Under the pieces are notes generated by a model. It had not been told where the DNA came from. It ran no database searches and worked only from the letters and a program-made list of their open reading frames with translations. A DNA stretch of 64,000 bases from Porphyromonas cangingivalis (GTDB lineage Bacteria > Bacteroidota > Bacteroidia > Bacteroidales > Porphyromonadaceae): the NCBI RefSeq assembly GCF_900638305.1, contig NZ_LR134506.1, positions 1,550,001-1,614,000 on the forward strand, in the 5' to 3' direction. A program made the position numbers and the translations under genes. Shown here piece by piece: positions 52,142 through 60,855 of this stretch (position 1 is its first letter; each line of letters starts with the position of its first letter).

Positions 52142-53035
52142 TCAACGCCCCAAGTGCTTGTCTATCATCGGGCGGATGAGATCAGCCAAGATCTCGCCGT
52201 TTTTACGAGCACCGAGGGGACTCGTATGTGTGCCATCGTAAGTATAGAGACGCTTCTTTGCCTCTGCCTTGCTCGACACGACACAGACCTTATCTTGTCG
52301 GACGACCGGCATCCCCATACGGAGGGCAACCCCTTCGATGAGATCTCCTGCACGCTCGATACCATCCCCCTCTACGGCCGTCGTCTGGAGAGGTGTCAGC
52401 ACGATGAGCAGAGCCTTGGGGAAATGCTTCCGAAGCAGAAGACAACCATACCGTACCGACTCCGTCAGCGACACGACCTCCGATGCTCGACGCTCCGTCA
52501 TGGCTCCATCATCGGGCACGAATGCCTCCTCGACACTCCGTCCGAAAGCATCGGGACGATACTTCCCGAACCAAACATCGTTCGTCCCCGCGGCGACGAT
52601 CACCACATCGGGATAGGGCTGAAGTTGGCCTTCGTATGCTTTGATCAGGCGGTGGATCTGGTTGAAGATGACATTGTCATCCCCTATCCGTCCTATGTTT
52701 TCGGTCGTATTGACCTTGGTCTTCGGAGTGTTCGTCCAAGTCGCTCCACTACGGGCATAACTTCGGCAAGAGGTCGGTCTCACGCGTTCGACAAACCACC
52801 TGCTCCACCCCTTCGGCAGGTCACAATGATCGCCCCCGAGAGCTGTGTTGGAGTCCCCCAGGAGGACGATATGCAAGGGCTCGACATGAGGCGAACAGAC
52901 CGCCACCTGTGCCATCGAGGCAAAGGGTCGGAAGGTCATCAGGAGAGCGATGAAAACACAAAAGGAGTAGAGACACTTGAGTCGGCACTCGCTCCCCCCG
53001 GAGGCACGACAAGTGAGAAGACTGTATGTATCCAT
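52142..53035 (-). CDS. SGNH/GDSL hydrolase-type esterase
   Basis: The protein has 297 aa. A hydrophobic segment near residues 22-42 (CLYSFCVFIALLMTF) is a signal peptide or anchor. SGNH blocks are visible: block I VLLGDSNTALGG (Ser 62), block III VIVAAGTNDVWFG and block V YDGTHTSPLG (Asp 267, His 270). It probably adds or removes acyl groups on the polysaccharide handled by the MBOAT and DHHW proteins. It is first in the operon behind a good promoter. An internal Met (residue 33) is another possible start. Confidence 0.88.
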   Translation of the reverse strand: MDTYSLLTCRASGGSECRLKCLYSFCVFIALLMTFRPFASMAQVAVCSPHVEPLHIVLLGDSNTALGGDHCDLPKGWSRWFVERVRPTSCRSYARSGATWTNTPKTKVNTTENIGRIGDDNVIFNQIHRLIKAYEGQLQPYPDVVIVAAGTNDVWFGKYRPDAFGRSVEEAFVPDDGAMTERRASEVVSLTESVRYGCLLLRKHFPKALLIVLTPLQTTAVEGDGIERAGDLIEGVALRMGMPVVRQDKVCVVSSKAEAKKRLYTYDGTHTSPLGARKNGEILADLIRPMIDKHLGR

Positions 53036-53113
53036 ACGCGTACAGACTAATGTAATAAATCTCCGCCTCTCTCATCGAGAGACCACTCTCTGCCCATAAG
53101 GGGCGTACACCCA

Positions 53114-53144
53114 CAAAAATAATGTTTTTTCACATTCCGTCAAA
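53114..53144 (-). promoter_or_regulatory. Promoter of the O-acylation cassette
   Basis: On the minus strand TTTG (53144-53141) and TATTTTTG (53121-53114) are 19 nt apart, the standard Bacteroidetes -33/-7 arrangement, about 80 bp before the SGNH start codon. The remainder of 53145-53270 shows no gene. Confidence 0.6.
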
Positions 53145-53270
53145 CGCTCTACCTCAGCGCAGCCACTTCTTTGGGTAAAAAAGCCCCAAGAACCGTCACA
53201 AATGAATTCTGCCACACCATCTTTTTGCACAAATGTCGATACCAAAAGGTGTGCAACCGCTCAAAAAAAG

Positions 53271-53312
53271 GATGAGGGTGTGTCAAAACTTAGATTTTGA
53301 CACACCCTCATC
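53271..53312 (-). terminator. Terminator of gpmA (GGGTGTGTC type)
   Basis: A perfect 18-bp stem GATGAGGGTGTGTCAAAA pairs with 53295-53312 around a 6-nt loop. The minus-strand tail is CTTTTTTT. It lies 28 bp after the gpmA stop. Confidence 0.9.
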
Positions 53313-53339
53313 TTGTATTGACTCTTGTCTGTGGGCGGA

Positions 53340-54086
53340 TTACTTCTTTTTGCCTTGGTTGGCCACCGCATCCATGAGCTTCTTGATCTCTTCGGGATCG
53401 CCGATGAAGTAGTCCTTGACAAGGTTCATGTTGTCGTCAAACTCGAAGACATAAGGTATCGCAGTAGGGAGATTGAGACTGATGATACCTTCGTCCGAGA
53501 TACCTTTGAGGACCTTGATGATACCACGCAAACTGTTACCGTGAGCTGCGACGATGACATCATCATGCTCCTTGAGCGAAGCCTTGATGTCACTCTCCCA
53601 GTAAGGGAGGATGCGATCCACTGTATCCTTGAGACTCTCTGTGAGAGGGAGATCCTTGGGATCTACACCGGCATAACGGCTCTCTTGGAATGGCGAACGC
53701 TCATCTGCCTTGTCGAGTGGAGCAGGAGCGACATCGTAGCTACGTCTCCAAATGAGCACCTGATCTTCGCCGTACTTTTCGGTGGTCTCAGCCTTATTGA
53801 GGCCTTGGAGCATACCGTAGTGCTTCTCGTTGAGACGCCAAGACTTCTGCACGGGGATCCAGTCGAGATCCATCTGATCGAGTACATTATTGAGGGTCTT
53901 GACAGCCCTCTTGAGATATGACGTGAAGGCGAGTGTGAAGTGGAAGCCTTCAGCCTTGAGCTGACGACCTGCCTTGATCGCCTCTTCGACACCCTTCTCG
54001 GTAAGATCCACATCTGTCCAACCGGTAAATCTGTTCTCTTTGTTCCACTGGCTCTCGCCGTGACGGATAAGTACTAATCTTTTCAT
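53340..54086 (-). CDS. gpmA: 2,3-bisphosphoglycerate-dependent phosphoglycerate mutase
   Basis: It interconverts 3- and 2-phosphoglycerate in glycolysis. The signature [20 protein letters not shown] carries the phospho-His (His 9). GESLKD-like [16 protein letters not shown] and [17 protein letters not shown] carry the second active-site His. The length of 248 aa is usual for the dPGM form. The C-terminal tail is basic. It is a monocistronic gene with its own strong terminator. Confidence 0.96.
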   Translation of the reverse strand: MKRLVLIRHGESQWNKENRFTGWTDVDLTEKGVEEAIKAGRQLKAEGFHFTLAFTSYLKRAVKTLNNVLDQMDLDWIPVQKSWRLNEKHYGMLQGLNKAETTEKYGEDQVLIWRRSYDVAPAPLDKADERSPFQESRYAGVDPKDLPLTESLKDTVDRILPYWESDIKASLKEHDDVIVAAHGNSLRGIIKVLKGISDEGIISLNLPTAIPYVFEFDDNMNLVKDYFIGDPEEIKKLMDAVANQGKKK

Positions 54087-54133
54087 CCTTATTCTACTGT
54101 ATTTATGTTGTTCTTGATTGTTGTCTTAGGTGA

Positions 54134-55117
54134 TTATTTCTCCCTACTGCCGACATAGTCGCAGAGAGACATGAGTGCAGACTTGTACTCACAGTCGGGT
54201 AAATGCGTGTCGAAGAGAGCCTTGCTCTCATCGATGAGCGACTGTATCTTGGTCTCGGCATAAGCAACACCACCCTCACGTATCACGTAGTCGATGAGGG
54301 TACGGATCTGAGAGGACGAGAGCTCTTCGTGATCGAGGATGTCGATCATCTCCTGACGGTCGGCGATGTCTCCGTCCTTAGTAAGAGCATGGATGAGCGG
54401 AAGGGTGACCTTGTGCTCACGGAGGTCATTACCGATCGGCTTGCCGATGGTCTCATCCGATATGTAGTCGAAGATGTCGTCCTTGATCTGAAAGGCGATA
54501 CCGAGCTTCGTGGTCGCTTCGGAAAGCGCATGGAGCTTGATCGGATCTTTGAGTCCGACAAGCGAAGCTCCTATATAGACACTCATTGCCATGAGTGAAG
54601 CGGTCTTCTTATTGATGATATCGTAGTAAGCCTCTTCGGTAGGGAAGCCCTTGCGTGCGGCATTCATCTGAAGGAACTCTCCCTCGATGAGCATACGACC
54701 GAGCAAGGCGAGGGCGTTGATGACATCGTGATTTTTTGTCTCTGCCGCCTTCATCATTGCAGTGGCGAGGACATAGTCGCCCATGAGTACAGCCTTGTGA
54801 CTACCTATGAGCGTATGTAGCGCAGGATGTCCACGGCGTAGTCCGCTCTCGTCGATGACATCGTCGTGGATGAGGGTGGCGACATGTAGGAGCTCCACAA
54901 AGACGGCACCGTTGATGACCCGGGCATCGACTTCTCCAAGACATCCGGCGGTCAGGATGAGCATCATCGGACGCATCCTCTTGCCTGCGGACTTGGACAG
55001 TATCTCTACGGCATTACGGATCTCTGCACTCGCACTGGTGAGAGAAGCATAGTATTCTTTCTCAAACAATTCTAATGAGCGATGAACACTGTCAGGTAGA
55101 GAGGAATAAAAACTCAT
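54134..55117 (-). CDS. Polyprenyl diphosphate synthase
   Basis: The protein has 327 aa. It is an all-helical trans-prenyltransferase that condenses IPP onto allylic diphosphates. The first Asp-rich motif is LIHDDVIDESGLRRG (DDVID at 85-89) and the second is IAFQIKDDIFDYIS. KRMRPMMLIL and NEMNAARKGFPTEEAYY-like LQMNAARKGF are also typical. The product is probably octaprenyl or longer diphosphate for menaquinone (IspB-like), but chain length cannot be read with certainty. The ATG at 55117 is chosen because the upstream extension is not family-like. A TAAATTTG box lies on the minus strand at 55159-55166. Confidence 0.9.
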   Translation of the reverse strand: MSFYSSLPDSVHRSLELFEKEYYASLTSASAEIRNAVEILSKSAGKRMRPMMLILTAGCLGEVDARVINGAVFVELLHVATLIHDDVIDESGLRRGHPALHTLIGSHKAVLMGDYVLATAMMKAAETKNHDVINALALLGRMLIEGEFLQMNAARKGFPTEEAYYDIINKKTASLMAMSVYIGASLVGLKDPIKLHALSEATTKLGIAFQIKDDIFDYISDETIGKPIGNDLREHKVTLPLIHALTKDGDIADRQEMIDILDHEELSSSQIRTLIDYVIREGGVAYAETKIQSLIDESKALFDTHLPDCEYKSALMSLCDYVGSREK

Positions 55118-55447
55118 TGTTTGGTCTAATTTTCTGTGGACACTTATGTGTATCTCTACAAATTTACAGAAAAGCCCCCTATTTAGCACCACTTCTTCGA
55201 GAATAATTGGCGAACCGACTTCGGCAGTCCGTCAAGGCAACCTATTCTGCTCGGAGACAGAATGTATTCCGGCACGGGACAGAAAACATTCTGTTGCTTG
55301 TCGGAAAAAAGATATTGATCTATTGTTTTGATGAACATTGAGTAGTAACTCAAGGGGCTTATGACTCCTGTGGACTCAGCAACATTGGTGCGTATGTTGT
55401 AAGGTTGGAGACCATGTTTGGGTAAAAAGCGGCTCTCTATGAACAAA

Positions 55448-55490
55448 ACTGCATCCCCAAAGCCGTATATACGGTTTTGGGGATGCTGTT
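55448..55490. terminator. Bidirectional terminator downstream of aroB
   Basis: A near-perfect 18-bp palindrome GCATCCCCAAAGCCGTAT against 55469-55486 (one wobble), with no unpaired loop beyond ATAT, is flanked by AAAACT and GTT. It ends minus-strand transcription from aroB. The 55167-55447 stretch to its left holds only a doubtful 87-codon frame. Confidence 0.75.
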
Positions 55491-55515
55491 CAATACCCTG
55501 ATTGACAAAGGCGTG

Positions 55516-55767
55516 TCAGTCTCTGAGACTCTCCATGCCGACAAGCAGGCCATTGGCGATGAAATGATATCCGGCACTCATTCGGGAGATGGTGTAGGTC
55601 TCTTGAGGCTCTTTGATCTGATCTATTCCGATGAGTCTGTCTGTACCACCCACGAGCAGGAAGAGGTCTCCCGGTCTTATCTTACCGATGTGCTCGAAGC
55701 CCTTGTATTGAGCCGATTTTTTCGGATAAAGCGAAACGGATTGTCTTTTGTCGAAGCATCGGTGCCT
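55516..55767 (-). pseudogene. Coding-like frame without a start after aroB
   Basis: In the aroB frame, directly after its TAG, 83 codons stay open to a TGA at 55516. The late part reads like protein: YKGFEHIGKIRPGDLFLLVG, GTDRLIGIDQIKEPQETYT and SAGYHFIANGLLVGMESLRD. It has no ATG before the last third. A short ATG frame (MLRQKTIRFALSEK) overlaps it one base out of phase and meets it at a run of six A. A one-base slip there would create a single small gene. It may be a remnant, a frameshifted gene or a chance frame. It lies before the transcript's terminator. Confidence 0.3.
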
Positions 55768-56838
55768 CTACACCCCGACAAAGTCACGGTAGAAGTCGAG
55801 AGCTCCCTCCATCTCTTGGCGAGAGATGTCTCTCGTGATGAGTGGTTCACCGGGCTTGGTAAGTAGGATGGTGGTGATGAGATCGCCGGAGTTTTTCTTG
55901 TCGTGGCGCATGATGTCGATGAGATCATCGTAGTCATGGCAGGTGAAGCGCACGTGGGGAAACTCCTCCCGAACGTAGTTGCTGAAGGAGTAGAGGGTGT
56001 TGCGGTCGAGGTTGTGACGACGCACGGAAAGGTAGAGATCGGTGATGAGTCCTACAGTGACAGCGATACCGTGAGGAACTTGTGGCCGAGATCGGCGTAC
56101 CATAAGGGCTTCGAGAGCGTGGGCGACGGTATGACCGAGGTTGAGGGTCATACGGATGCCTGTGTCAAGGGGATCTTCGGCAACGATCTTTTGTTTGTGC
56201 TCGATGCAGGCAAGGAGCATCTCGTGAGAAATTTGCCCTGCATTCCGGCTCAAGCTTTGTCCGTAAAGTGGAGCACCGCAGAGAAGACCGTACTTTAAGA
56301 CTTCTCCATAACCGGAGAGGAGTTCGGCTGTCGGAAGGGTGTCAAAGAACGCAGGACAGATCAGGGTCAACGATGCGGGATAAAACGCACCAACGATGTT
56401 TTTTACCCCCTCAAGGTCTATCCCTGTCTTACCACCGATCGAGGCATCTATGGCTCCGAGGAGGGTCGTCGGGAGGTTGATGAGTCCGATACCTCTCTTA
56501 TAGGTCGCAGCGACAAAGCCTACAACGTCCGTGAGTGCACCTCCACCGAGGGCGACAAGTGCTGTACGACGAGTGACACCGAGTGCGGTGAGCTTGGTCC
56601 AAAGCATCGTGACCGTACCGATGTCCTTACCTGACTCTCCTGAGGGGATGACGACAACGGGAGCGGTATGCCACAGTGTCGGCATACCGCTCCCGTCGGA
56701 GAGTAAGGGGAGACAGTGTCTCTCCGTATTTTCGTCCACCACGATGATCAGTCTCTCGTACCCCTGGCCGTCGATATGAGTCGACAGTGCGCTTGCCACT
56801 CCGGGCAGGTCTGCCACTTGTACTTGTTGGTGCATCAT
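55768..56838 (-). CDS. aroB: 3-dehydroquinate synthase
   Basis: This is the second step of the shikimate pathway, converting DAHP to 3-dehydroquinate with NAD and a divalent metal. NAD-binding and metal-binding segments are visible: IPSGESGKDIGTV, ALGGGALTDVVGFVAATYKRG, LPTTLLGAIDASIGGKTGID, GYGEVLKYGLL and LNLGHTVAHALE. The length of 356 aa is normal. It starts 24 bp after alaS and is likely cotranscribed. A perfect 16-bp hairpin lies inside the coding region (56657-56696). Confidence 0.95.
   Translation of the reverse strand: MMHQQVQVADLPGVASALSTHIDGQGYERLIIVVDENTERHCLPLLSDGSGMPTLWHTAPVVVIPSGESGKDIGTVTMLWTKLTALGVTRRTALVALGGGALTDVVGFVAATYKRGIGLINLPTTLLGAIDASIGGKTGIDLEGVKNIVGAFYPASLTLICPAFFDTLPTAELLSGYGEVLKYGLLCGAPLYGQSLSRNAGQISHEMLLACIEHKQKIVAEDPLDTGIRMTLNLGHTVAHALEALMVRRSRPQVPHGIAVTVGLITDLYLSVRRHNLDRNTLYSFSNYVREEFPHVRFTCHDYDDLIDIMRHDKKNSGDLITTILLTKPGEPLITRDISRQEMEGALDFYRDFVGV
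56657..56696. repeat. Perfect 16-bp inverted repeat inside aroB
   Basis: Arms 56657-56672 (ACGGGAGCGGTATGCC) and 56681-56696 are exact reverse complements around an 8-nt loop. They encode the SGMPTLWHTAPVV segment near the aroB N-terminus. The hairpin is as strong as the intergenic terminators, but no T run follows. Confidence 0.9.
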
Positions 56839-56862
56839 CGCTGTGGTGGGATCGTCTGAAGA

Positions 56863-59496
56863 TTATTGAAGTCCGAGTTCGGCAAGGATGAAGTTGTTCG
56901 CTTCGCTGAGCCCTTCGGGACGCTTCCCTCCTGCTGTAGCGAAGGCCGGCTGACCGCCCCCTCCACCTTGGATGAACTTACCTGCAGCTCTCACGAGGTT
57001 CGAAGCATTGTGTCCCTGAGCGACAAGCCCTTCGCTGAGCATGAGGGTCAGTGTGCACTTGTCGCTATCGATGCTATTGGCGATGTAGACAAACTCCTTT
57101 GTCTCTGCCGCTTTGACCGCAAATGCTATGTCCTTGGCGATATCTGCCTTGAGTGTGAACGGTACTACATACACGTGAACATCGCCGACCACCTTTGGCG
57201 CAGCGAGAAGTTCTTTTTTGAGACGCTCCTTACGCTCATCCATGGCTTCACGCAGTTCCTTGCGGATCTGCTCATCTTCGGAGATGAGCTTCTGTACGGC
57301 TTGTTTGAGGTTGGGCGAGTTTTGGAAGAGCCCTTGGAGGTCGTAGATCAGATCTTGTAATTTGTCGTTGTAAGCGTCCGCAGCTTCGCCCGTGACAGCT
57401 TCGATACGACGGATACCTGCGGCGATGGATGACTCGCTGACGATACGGAAACTACCGATGACTCCTGTCGCAGGGACGTGTGTCCCCCCACAAAGTTCGA
57501 TGGAGTCACCGAAGCGGATGACACGTACCTCCTCACCATACTTCTCACCGAAGAGCGCCATCGCCCCCATCTCTTTCGCTTCACTCATCGGTACACAGCG
57601 GCGTTCGTCGATGGGGAAGTTGGCACGGATCATATCAGAGACAAGGTTTTCGACCTTGCGGATCTCTTCTCTCGTCATCTTGGAGAAGTGTGAGAAGTCG
57701 AAGCGGAGGACATCGTCGGACACGAACGACCCCTTCTGCTCTACGTGAGTGCCAAGGACTTGGCGCAACGCAAGGTGCATGAGGTGTGTCGCAGAGTGGT
57801 TGCTCTCGATGCGACGGCGACGACGGCTGTCGATGCTCGCGTGAAACTCCTGAGTGAGATCCGCAGGGAGCTTCGTCATGATATGGATGGGGAGGTTGTT
57901 CTCACGGACGGTATCCTCGACATAGACGACCTCTTGGTTCGCCATACCACGGAGCTCGCCACGGTCACCGATCTGTCCACCCATCTCAGCATAGAAAGGC
58001 GAATGCGTCAAGATGACCTGATAGAGGTCTTTACCCTTCTTCTTGATCTTGCGGTAACGCACGATGTGGGTCTTGCTCTCATTGTGATCGTAGCCCACGA
58101 AGTCCACATCGCCCTCGCCTACCATGACCCAGTCGTCCGCCTCGATGGCAGCGGCGTTGCGTGCACGCTCTTTCTGCTTCTGCATCTCCGTCTCGAAGCC
58201 TGCCACATCGGCAGTCAACCCCTTCTCTCTAAGGATGAGTTCGGTGAGGTCCACGGGGAAGCCGTAAGTGTCATACAGTTCGAAAAGGACTGACCCGGGG
58301 AGGACAGAAGACTTCTTGCCCCCATCCATCTCCTTTTCGACATAAGAGTCGAGGATGTGTATACCGGTCTCCAGTGTGCGCAAGAAGGACTCTTCCTCCT
58401 CCTTGATGACCTTTGTGATGATTTGTTCTTGCTGAACGAGCTCGGGATAAGCCTCACCCATCGAAGACAAGAGGACGGGTACGAGCTTGTAGACAAACGC
58501 CTGCTTCTGACCGAGGAAGGTATATCCATACCTCACGGCACGACGAAGGATACGGCGGATGACATAGCCCGCCTTGGCATTCGACGGAAGTTGACCATCC
58601 GTGATCGAAAACGCTATCGTGCGTATGTGGTCTGCGATGACACGCATGGCGATGTCCTGCGCTTCGGTATGGCCATAAGGGACATGTACGAGCGAAGAGA
58701 TCGCAGAAATCATGGGTGTGAAGACATCGGTGTCATAGTTCGAGGTCTTGCCTTGGAGAGCCATACAGAGACGCTCGAAGCCCATACCTGTGTCGATGAC
58801 CTTGTTGGGGAGTGCTTCCAGACGACCATCCGCCATGCGATTGTATTGCATGAAGACGAGGTTCCATATCTCGATCACCTGAGGGTGGTCGTGGTTGACG
58901 AGGGAGACACCGGGTACTGCCGCACGTTCGGCATCACTGCGGAGGTCTATGTGTATCTCCGAGCAAGGACCGCAAGGCCCTGTGTCGCCCATCTCCCAGA
59001 AGTTGTCCTTCTTGTTGCCATTGATGATACGATCAGCAGGAAGGACACGACGCCAAAATGCCTCTGCCTCATTGTCTCGCTCCAATCCTTCTTCGGGCGC
59101 ACCCTCAAAGACGGTGACATAGAGACGATCGGGATCGAGCTTGTACACATCGACAAGGAGCTCCCACGCATACTCGATGGCCTCCTTCTTGAAGTAGTCT
59201 CCGAACGACCAGTTGCCCAACATCTCGAACATCGTGTGGTGGTACGTGTCACGTCCCACCTCTTCGAGGTCGTTGTGCTTACCGCTGACACGGAGGCACT
59301 TCTGAGAGTCTGCCACACGAGGATATTTGATAGGAGTATTGCCCAAGATGACATCCTTGAACTGATTCATCCCGGCGTTGGTAAACATGAGTGTAGGGTC
59401 GTCCTTGATGACCATCGGTGCCGATGGTACGATATGATGTCCTTTGGACTTGAAGAAGTCCAAGAACAGCTGTCTGATCTGCTTCGAAGTGTACAT
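56863..59496 (-). CDS. alaS: Alanyl-tRNA synthetase
   Basis: The protein has 877 aa from the ATG at 59496. Class II motifs include [32 protein letters not shown] and [20 protein letters not shown]. The editing domain has the zinc-binding [18 protein letters not shown] and [10 protein letters not shown]. The C-terminal C-Ala region ends [15 protein letters not shown]. It charges tRNA-Ala and clears mischarged Ser. The upstream frame extension lacks family likeness. It is divergent from the MerR gene and followed by aroB. Confidence 0.97.
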   Translation of the reverse strand: MYTSKQIRQLFLDFFKSKGHHIVPSAPMVIKDDPTLMFTNAGMNQFKDVILGNTPIKYPRVADSQKCLRVSGKHNDLEEVGRDTYHHTMFEMLGNWSFGDYFKKEAIEYAWELLVDVYKLDPDRLYVTVFEGAPEEGLERDNEAEAFWRRVLPADRIINGNKKDNFWEMGDTGPCGPCSEIHIDLRSDAERAAVPGVSLVNHDHPQVIEIWNLVFMQYNRMADGRLEALPNKVIDTGMGFERLCMALQGKTSNYDTDVFTPMISAISSLVHVPYGHTEAQDIAMRVIADHIRTIAFSITDGQLPSNAKAGYVIRRILRRAVRYGYTFLGQKQAFVYKLVPVLLSSMGEAYPELVQQEQIITKVIKEEEESFLRTLETGIHILDSYVEKEMDGGKKSSVLPGSVLFELYDTYGFPVDLTELILREKGLTADVAGFETEMQKQKERARNAAAIEADDWVMVGEGDVDFVGYDHNESKTHIVRYRKIKKKGKDLYQVILTHSPFYAEMGGQIGDRGELRGMANQEVVYVEDTVRENNLPIHIMTKLPADLTQEFHASIDSRRRRRIESNHSATHLMHLALRQVLGTHVEQKGSFVSDDVLRFDFSHFSKMTREEIRKVENLVSDMIRANFPIDERRCVPMSEAKEMGAMALFGEKYGEEVRVIRFGDSIELCGGTHVPATGVIGSFRIVSESSIAAGIRRIEAVTGEAADAYNDKLQDLIYDLQGLFQNSPNLKQAVQKLISEDEQIRKELREAMDERKERLKKELLAAPKVVGDVHVYVVPFTLKADIAKDIAFAVKAAETKEFVYIANSIDSDKCTLTLMLSEGLVAQGHNASNLVRAAGKFIQGGGGGQPAFATAGGKRPEGLSEANNFILAELGLQ

Positions 59497-59560
59497 ATAT
59501 GTTGTATTCTGTTTTTGTTGCGCAAAATGAGTCAAATAAGAGCCTACCAAAGGCTCTATG

Positions 59561-59584
59561 CAAAGTTACAAATTTATATCTTTG
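59561..59584. promoter_or_regulatory. Divergent -7 elements for alaS and the MerR gene
   Basis: On the plus strand TATCTTTG (59577-59584) lies 28 bp before the MerR-type ATG. On the minus strand TAACTTTG (59568-59561) lies 64 bp before the alaS ATG. Both fit TAnnTTTG. The close spacing means the two promoters could compete or share a regulator. Confidence 0.5.
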
Positions 59585-59612
59585 TCTCTATAATATAGAT
59601 ACATGTATAGTG

Positions 59613-60014
59613 ATGAGAACGAAGAAAAAAACAGTACAGGTCGACTGGAAAAACAAGACCGACATGAAGCTCTGCTATACCATCAGCGAAGTCGCACAGA
59701 TGTACGGCATCTCTGAGGTGACGATCAGGTACTGGGAGCAGGAGGGTGCGTTCAAACCCCGACGCTCGGCTTCGGGCACTCGCTACTATCATCGTGAGCA
59801 TCTCATCGTCATCGACAAACTGAACTATCTCATCTATGACAAAGGCTTCACCCTCAAGGCAGCCCTCTCTCGTCTGCACGTGGACACCACCGAAATCGAG
59901 GTCAAAGTCATCGATCACCTCAAAAACATCGCCGAGAGGTTGAGAAAGATCTCCGAAAGTGCCACACTCCTCATGGAACAGAAGCCCACACGTCCATCTG
60001 ACAGCACCCAATGA
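59613..60014 (+). CDS. MerR-family transcriptional regulator
   Basis: The protein has 133 aa. An N-terminal MerR-type winged helix-turn-helix (CYTISEVAQMYGISEVTIRY, then WEQEGAFKPRRSASGTRYYH) is followed by a helical region with GFTLKAALSRLHVD and LKNIAERLRKISESATLL, a dimerisation coiled coil. There is no obvious effector-binding domain or Cys cluster. It resembles the small MerR-type proteins of Bacteroidetes with unknown signals. It shares a divergent promoter region with alaS and overlaps the next gene by ATGA, so the two are coupled. Confidence 0.9.
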   Translation: MRTKKKTVQVDWKNKTDMKLCYTISEVAQMYGISEVTIRYWEQEGAFKPRRSASGTRYYHREHLIVIDKLNYLIYDKGFTLKAALSRLHVDTTEIEVKVIDHLKNIAERLRKISESATLLMEQKPTRPSDSTQ

Positions 60015-60685
60015 CCGCATCCCCGACACACAAGATCGAGCGCACCCAAGACGGCAGTACTACCCTCTACAACGAAGCCCTCGACGAACACTATCACTCC
60101 TGCTTCGGTGCAAGAGCCGAGTCACTCCATGTCTTCATAGACAATGCGCTCGTTCGTGGCGAGACAAGCCCCAAGAGTGTCCTTGAGATAGGCTTCGGCA
60201 CAGGGCTCAACGCCCTGCTCTCACTCCTCCATACCGAGCGACATCCCGACTACGAGGTCCTCTACACGACATACGAACTCTTCCCTATCTCGGACGAACT
60301 CGCAGTGGCGTTTGCCAACTCCTTTGACGAAACCGAAAGGTCATGGCTCCGCAGACTCCATGCAGCTCCTTGGGGCGAAGTGGTGGAGATCACCCCAAGG
60401 TTCAGACTCCACAAGATCCAAGCCGATGCACGCTCGGTCACCCCTCCCACACCTCTCGCCACTGCCGTGTATATGGATGCATTCTCGCCCGAGAAGTGTC
60501 CCGAACTTTGGGAAATCGAACAGCTCCGACGTCTCTACGACTGTTGTGCTTCGGGTGCTTACCTCTCCACCTACTGCGCCAAGGGGGCAGTCCGCAGAGC
60601 CTTTCAGTCGGTAGGCTTCGAGGTCTTCCGCACGCCCGGTCCTCCGGGAGGCAAGCGCGAGATCCTCGTCTGTCACAAACCATAG
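60011..60685 (+). CDS. mnmD: tRNA 5-methylaminomethyl-2-thiouridine methyltransferase (MnmD type)
   Basis: The protein has 224 aa and corresponds to the methyltransferase half of MnmC without the FAD oxidase half. It would use SAM to finish the mnm5s2U34 modification at the wobble position. Motifs include TLYNEALDEHYHSCFGARAE at the N-terminus, the SAM site VLEIGFGTGLNALLSLL, the DAFSPEKCPELWE motif and a C-terminal VFRTPGPPGGKREIL. The start overlaps the MerR stop (ATGA). A 22-bp-unit element follows. Confidence 0.9.
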   Translation: MTASPTHKIERTQDGSTTLYNEALDEHYHSCFGARAESLHVFIDNALVRGETSPKSVLEIGFGTGLNALLSLLHTERHPDYEVLYTTYELFPISDELAVAFANSFDETERSWLRRLHAAPWGEVVEITPRFRLHKIQADARSVTPPTPLATAVYMDAFSPEKCPELWEIEQLRRLYDCCASGAYLSTYCAKGAVRRAFQSVGFEVFRTPGPPGGKREILVCHKP

Positions 60686-60750
60686 TCTCCACATTCGCCA
60701 TCCGCCCTCTCGTCTCCCCACAGAGACCTCCTACACGCATCCCAAATCAA

Positions 60751-60833
60751 CTCGTACAAGTGCCGAAATCAAGTCCTACGACTTTCGCCACCAAATCGTA
60801 CGACTTTCCTCATCAAGTCCTACGACTTTTTTT
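60751..60833 (+). repeat. Dispersed 22-bp-unit element, copy E
   Basis: Units are 60751-60772 (CTCGTACAAGTG, ends GAAATCAA), 60773-60794 (GTCCTACGACTTTCGCC), 60795-60816 (ATCGTACGACTTTCC) and the 17-nt terminal unit 60817-60833 (GTCCTACGAC and seven T). It is 65 bp after mnmD in the same orientation and 22 bp before the convergent mutS stop. Confidence 0.85.
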
Positions 60834-60855
60834 CATGTGGGCAGGAGGTCGATAA

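Noticed and set aside
48795-53035. Genomic island inserted at the tRNA-Arg genes
   Set aside because: No integrase, no direct repeat of the tRNA 3' end further on, and the adjacent cassette has the same GC-rich codon use as housekeeping genes.
55183-55446. 87-codon minus-strand frame between the aroB terminator and the polyprenyl synthase
   Set aside because: No homology is recognised and it lies in the likely promoter region of the downstream gene. It could be a degenerate gene end, but nothing supports this.
55477-55866. 129-codon plus-strand frame opposite the end of aroB
   Set aside because: It overlaps the conserved aroB C-terminus by about 100 bp on the opposite strand, and its other half mirrors the minus-strand coding-like frame.
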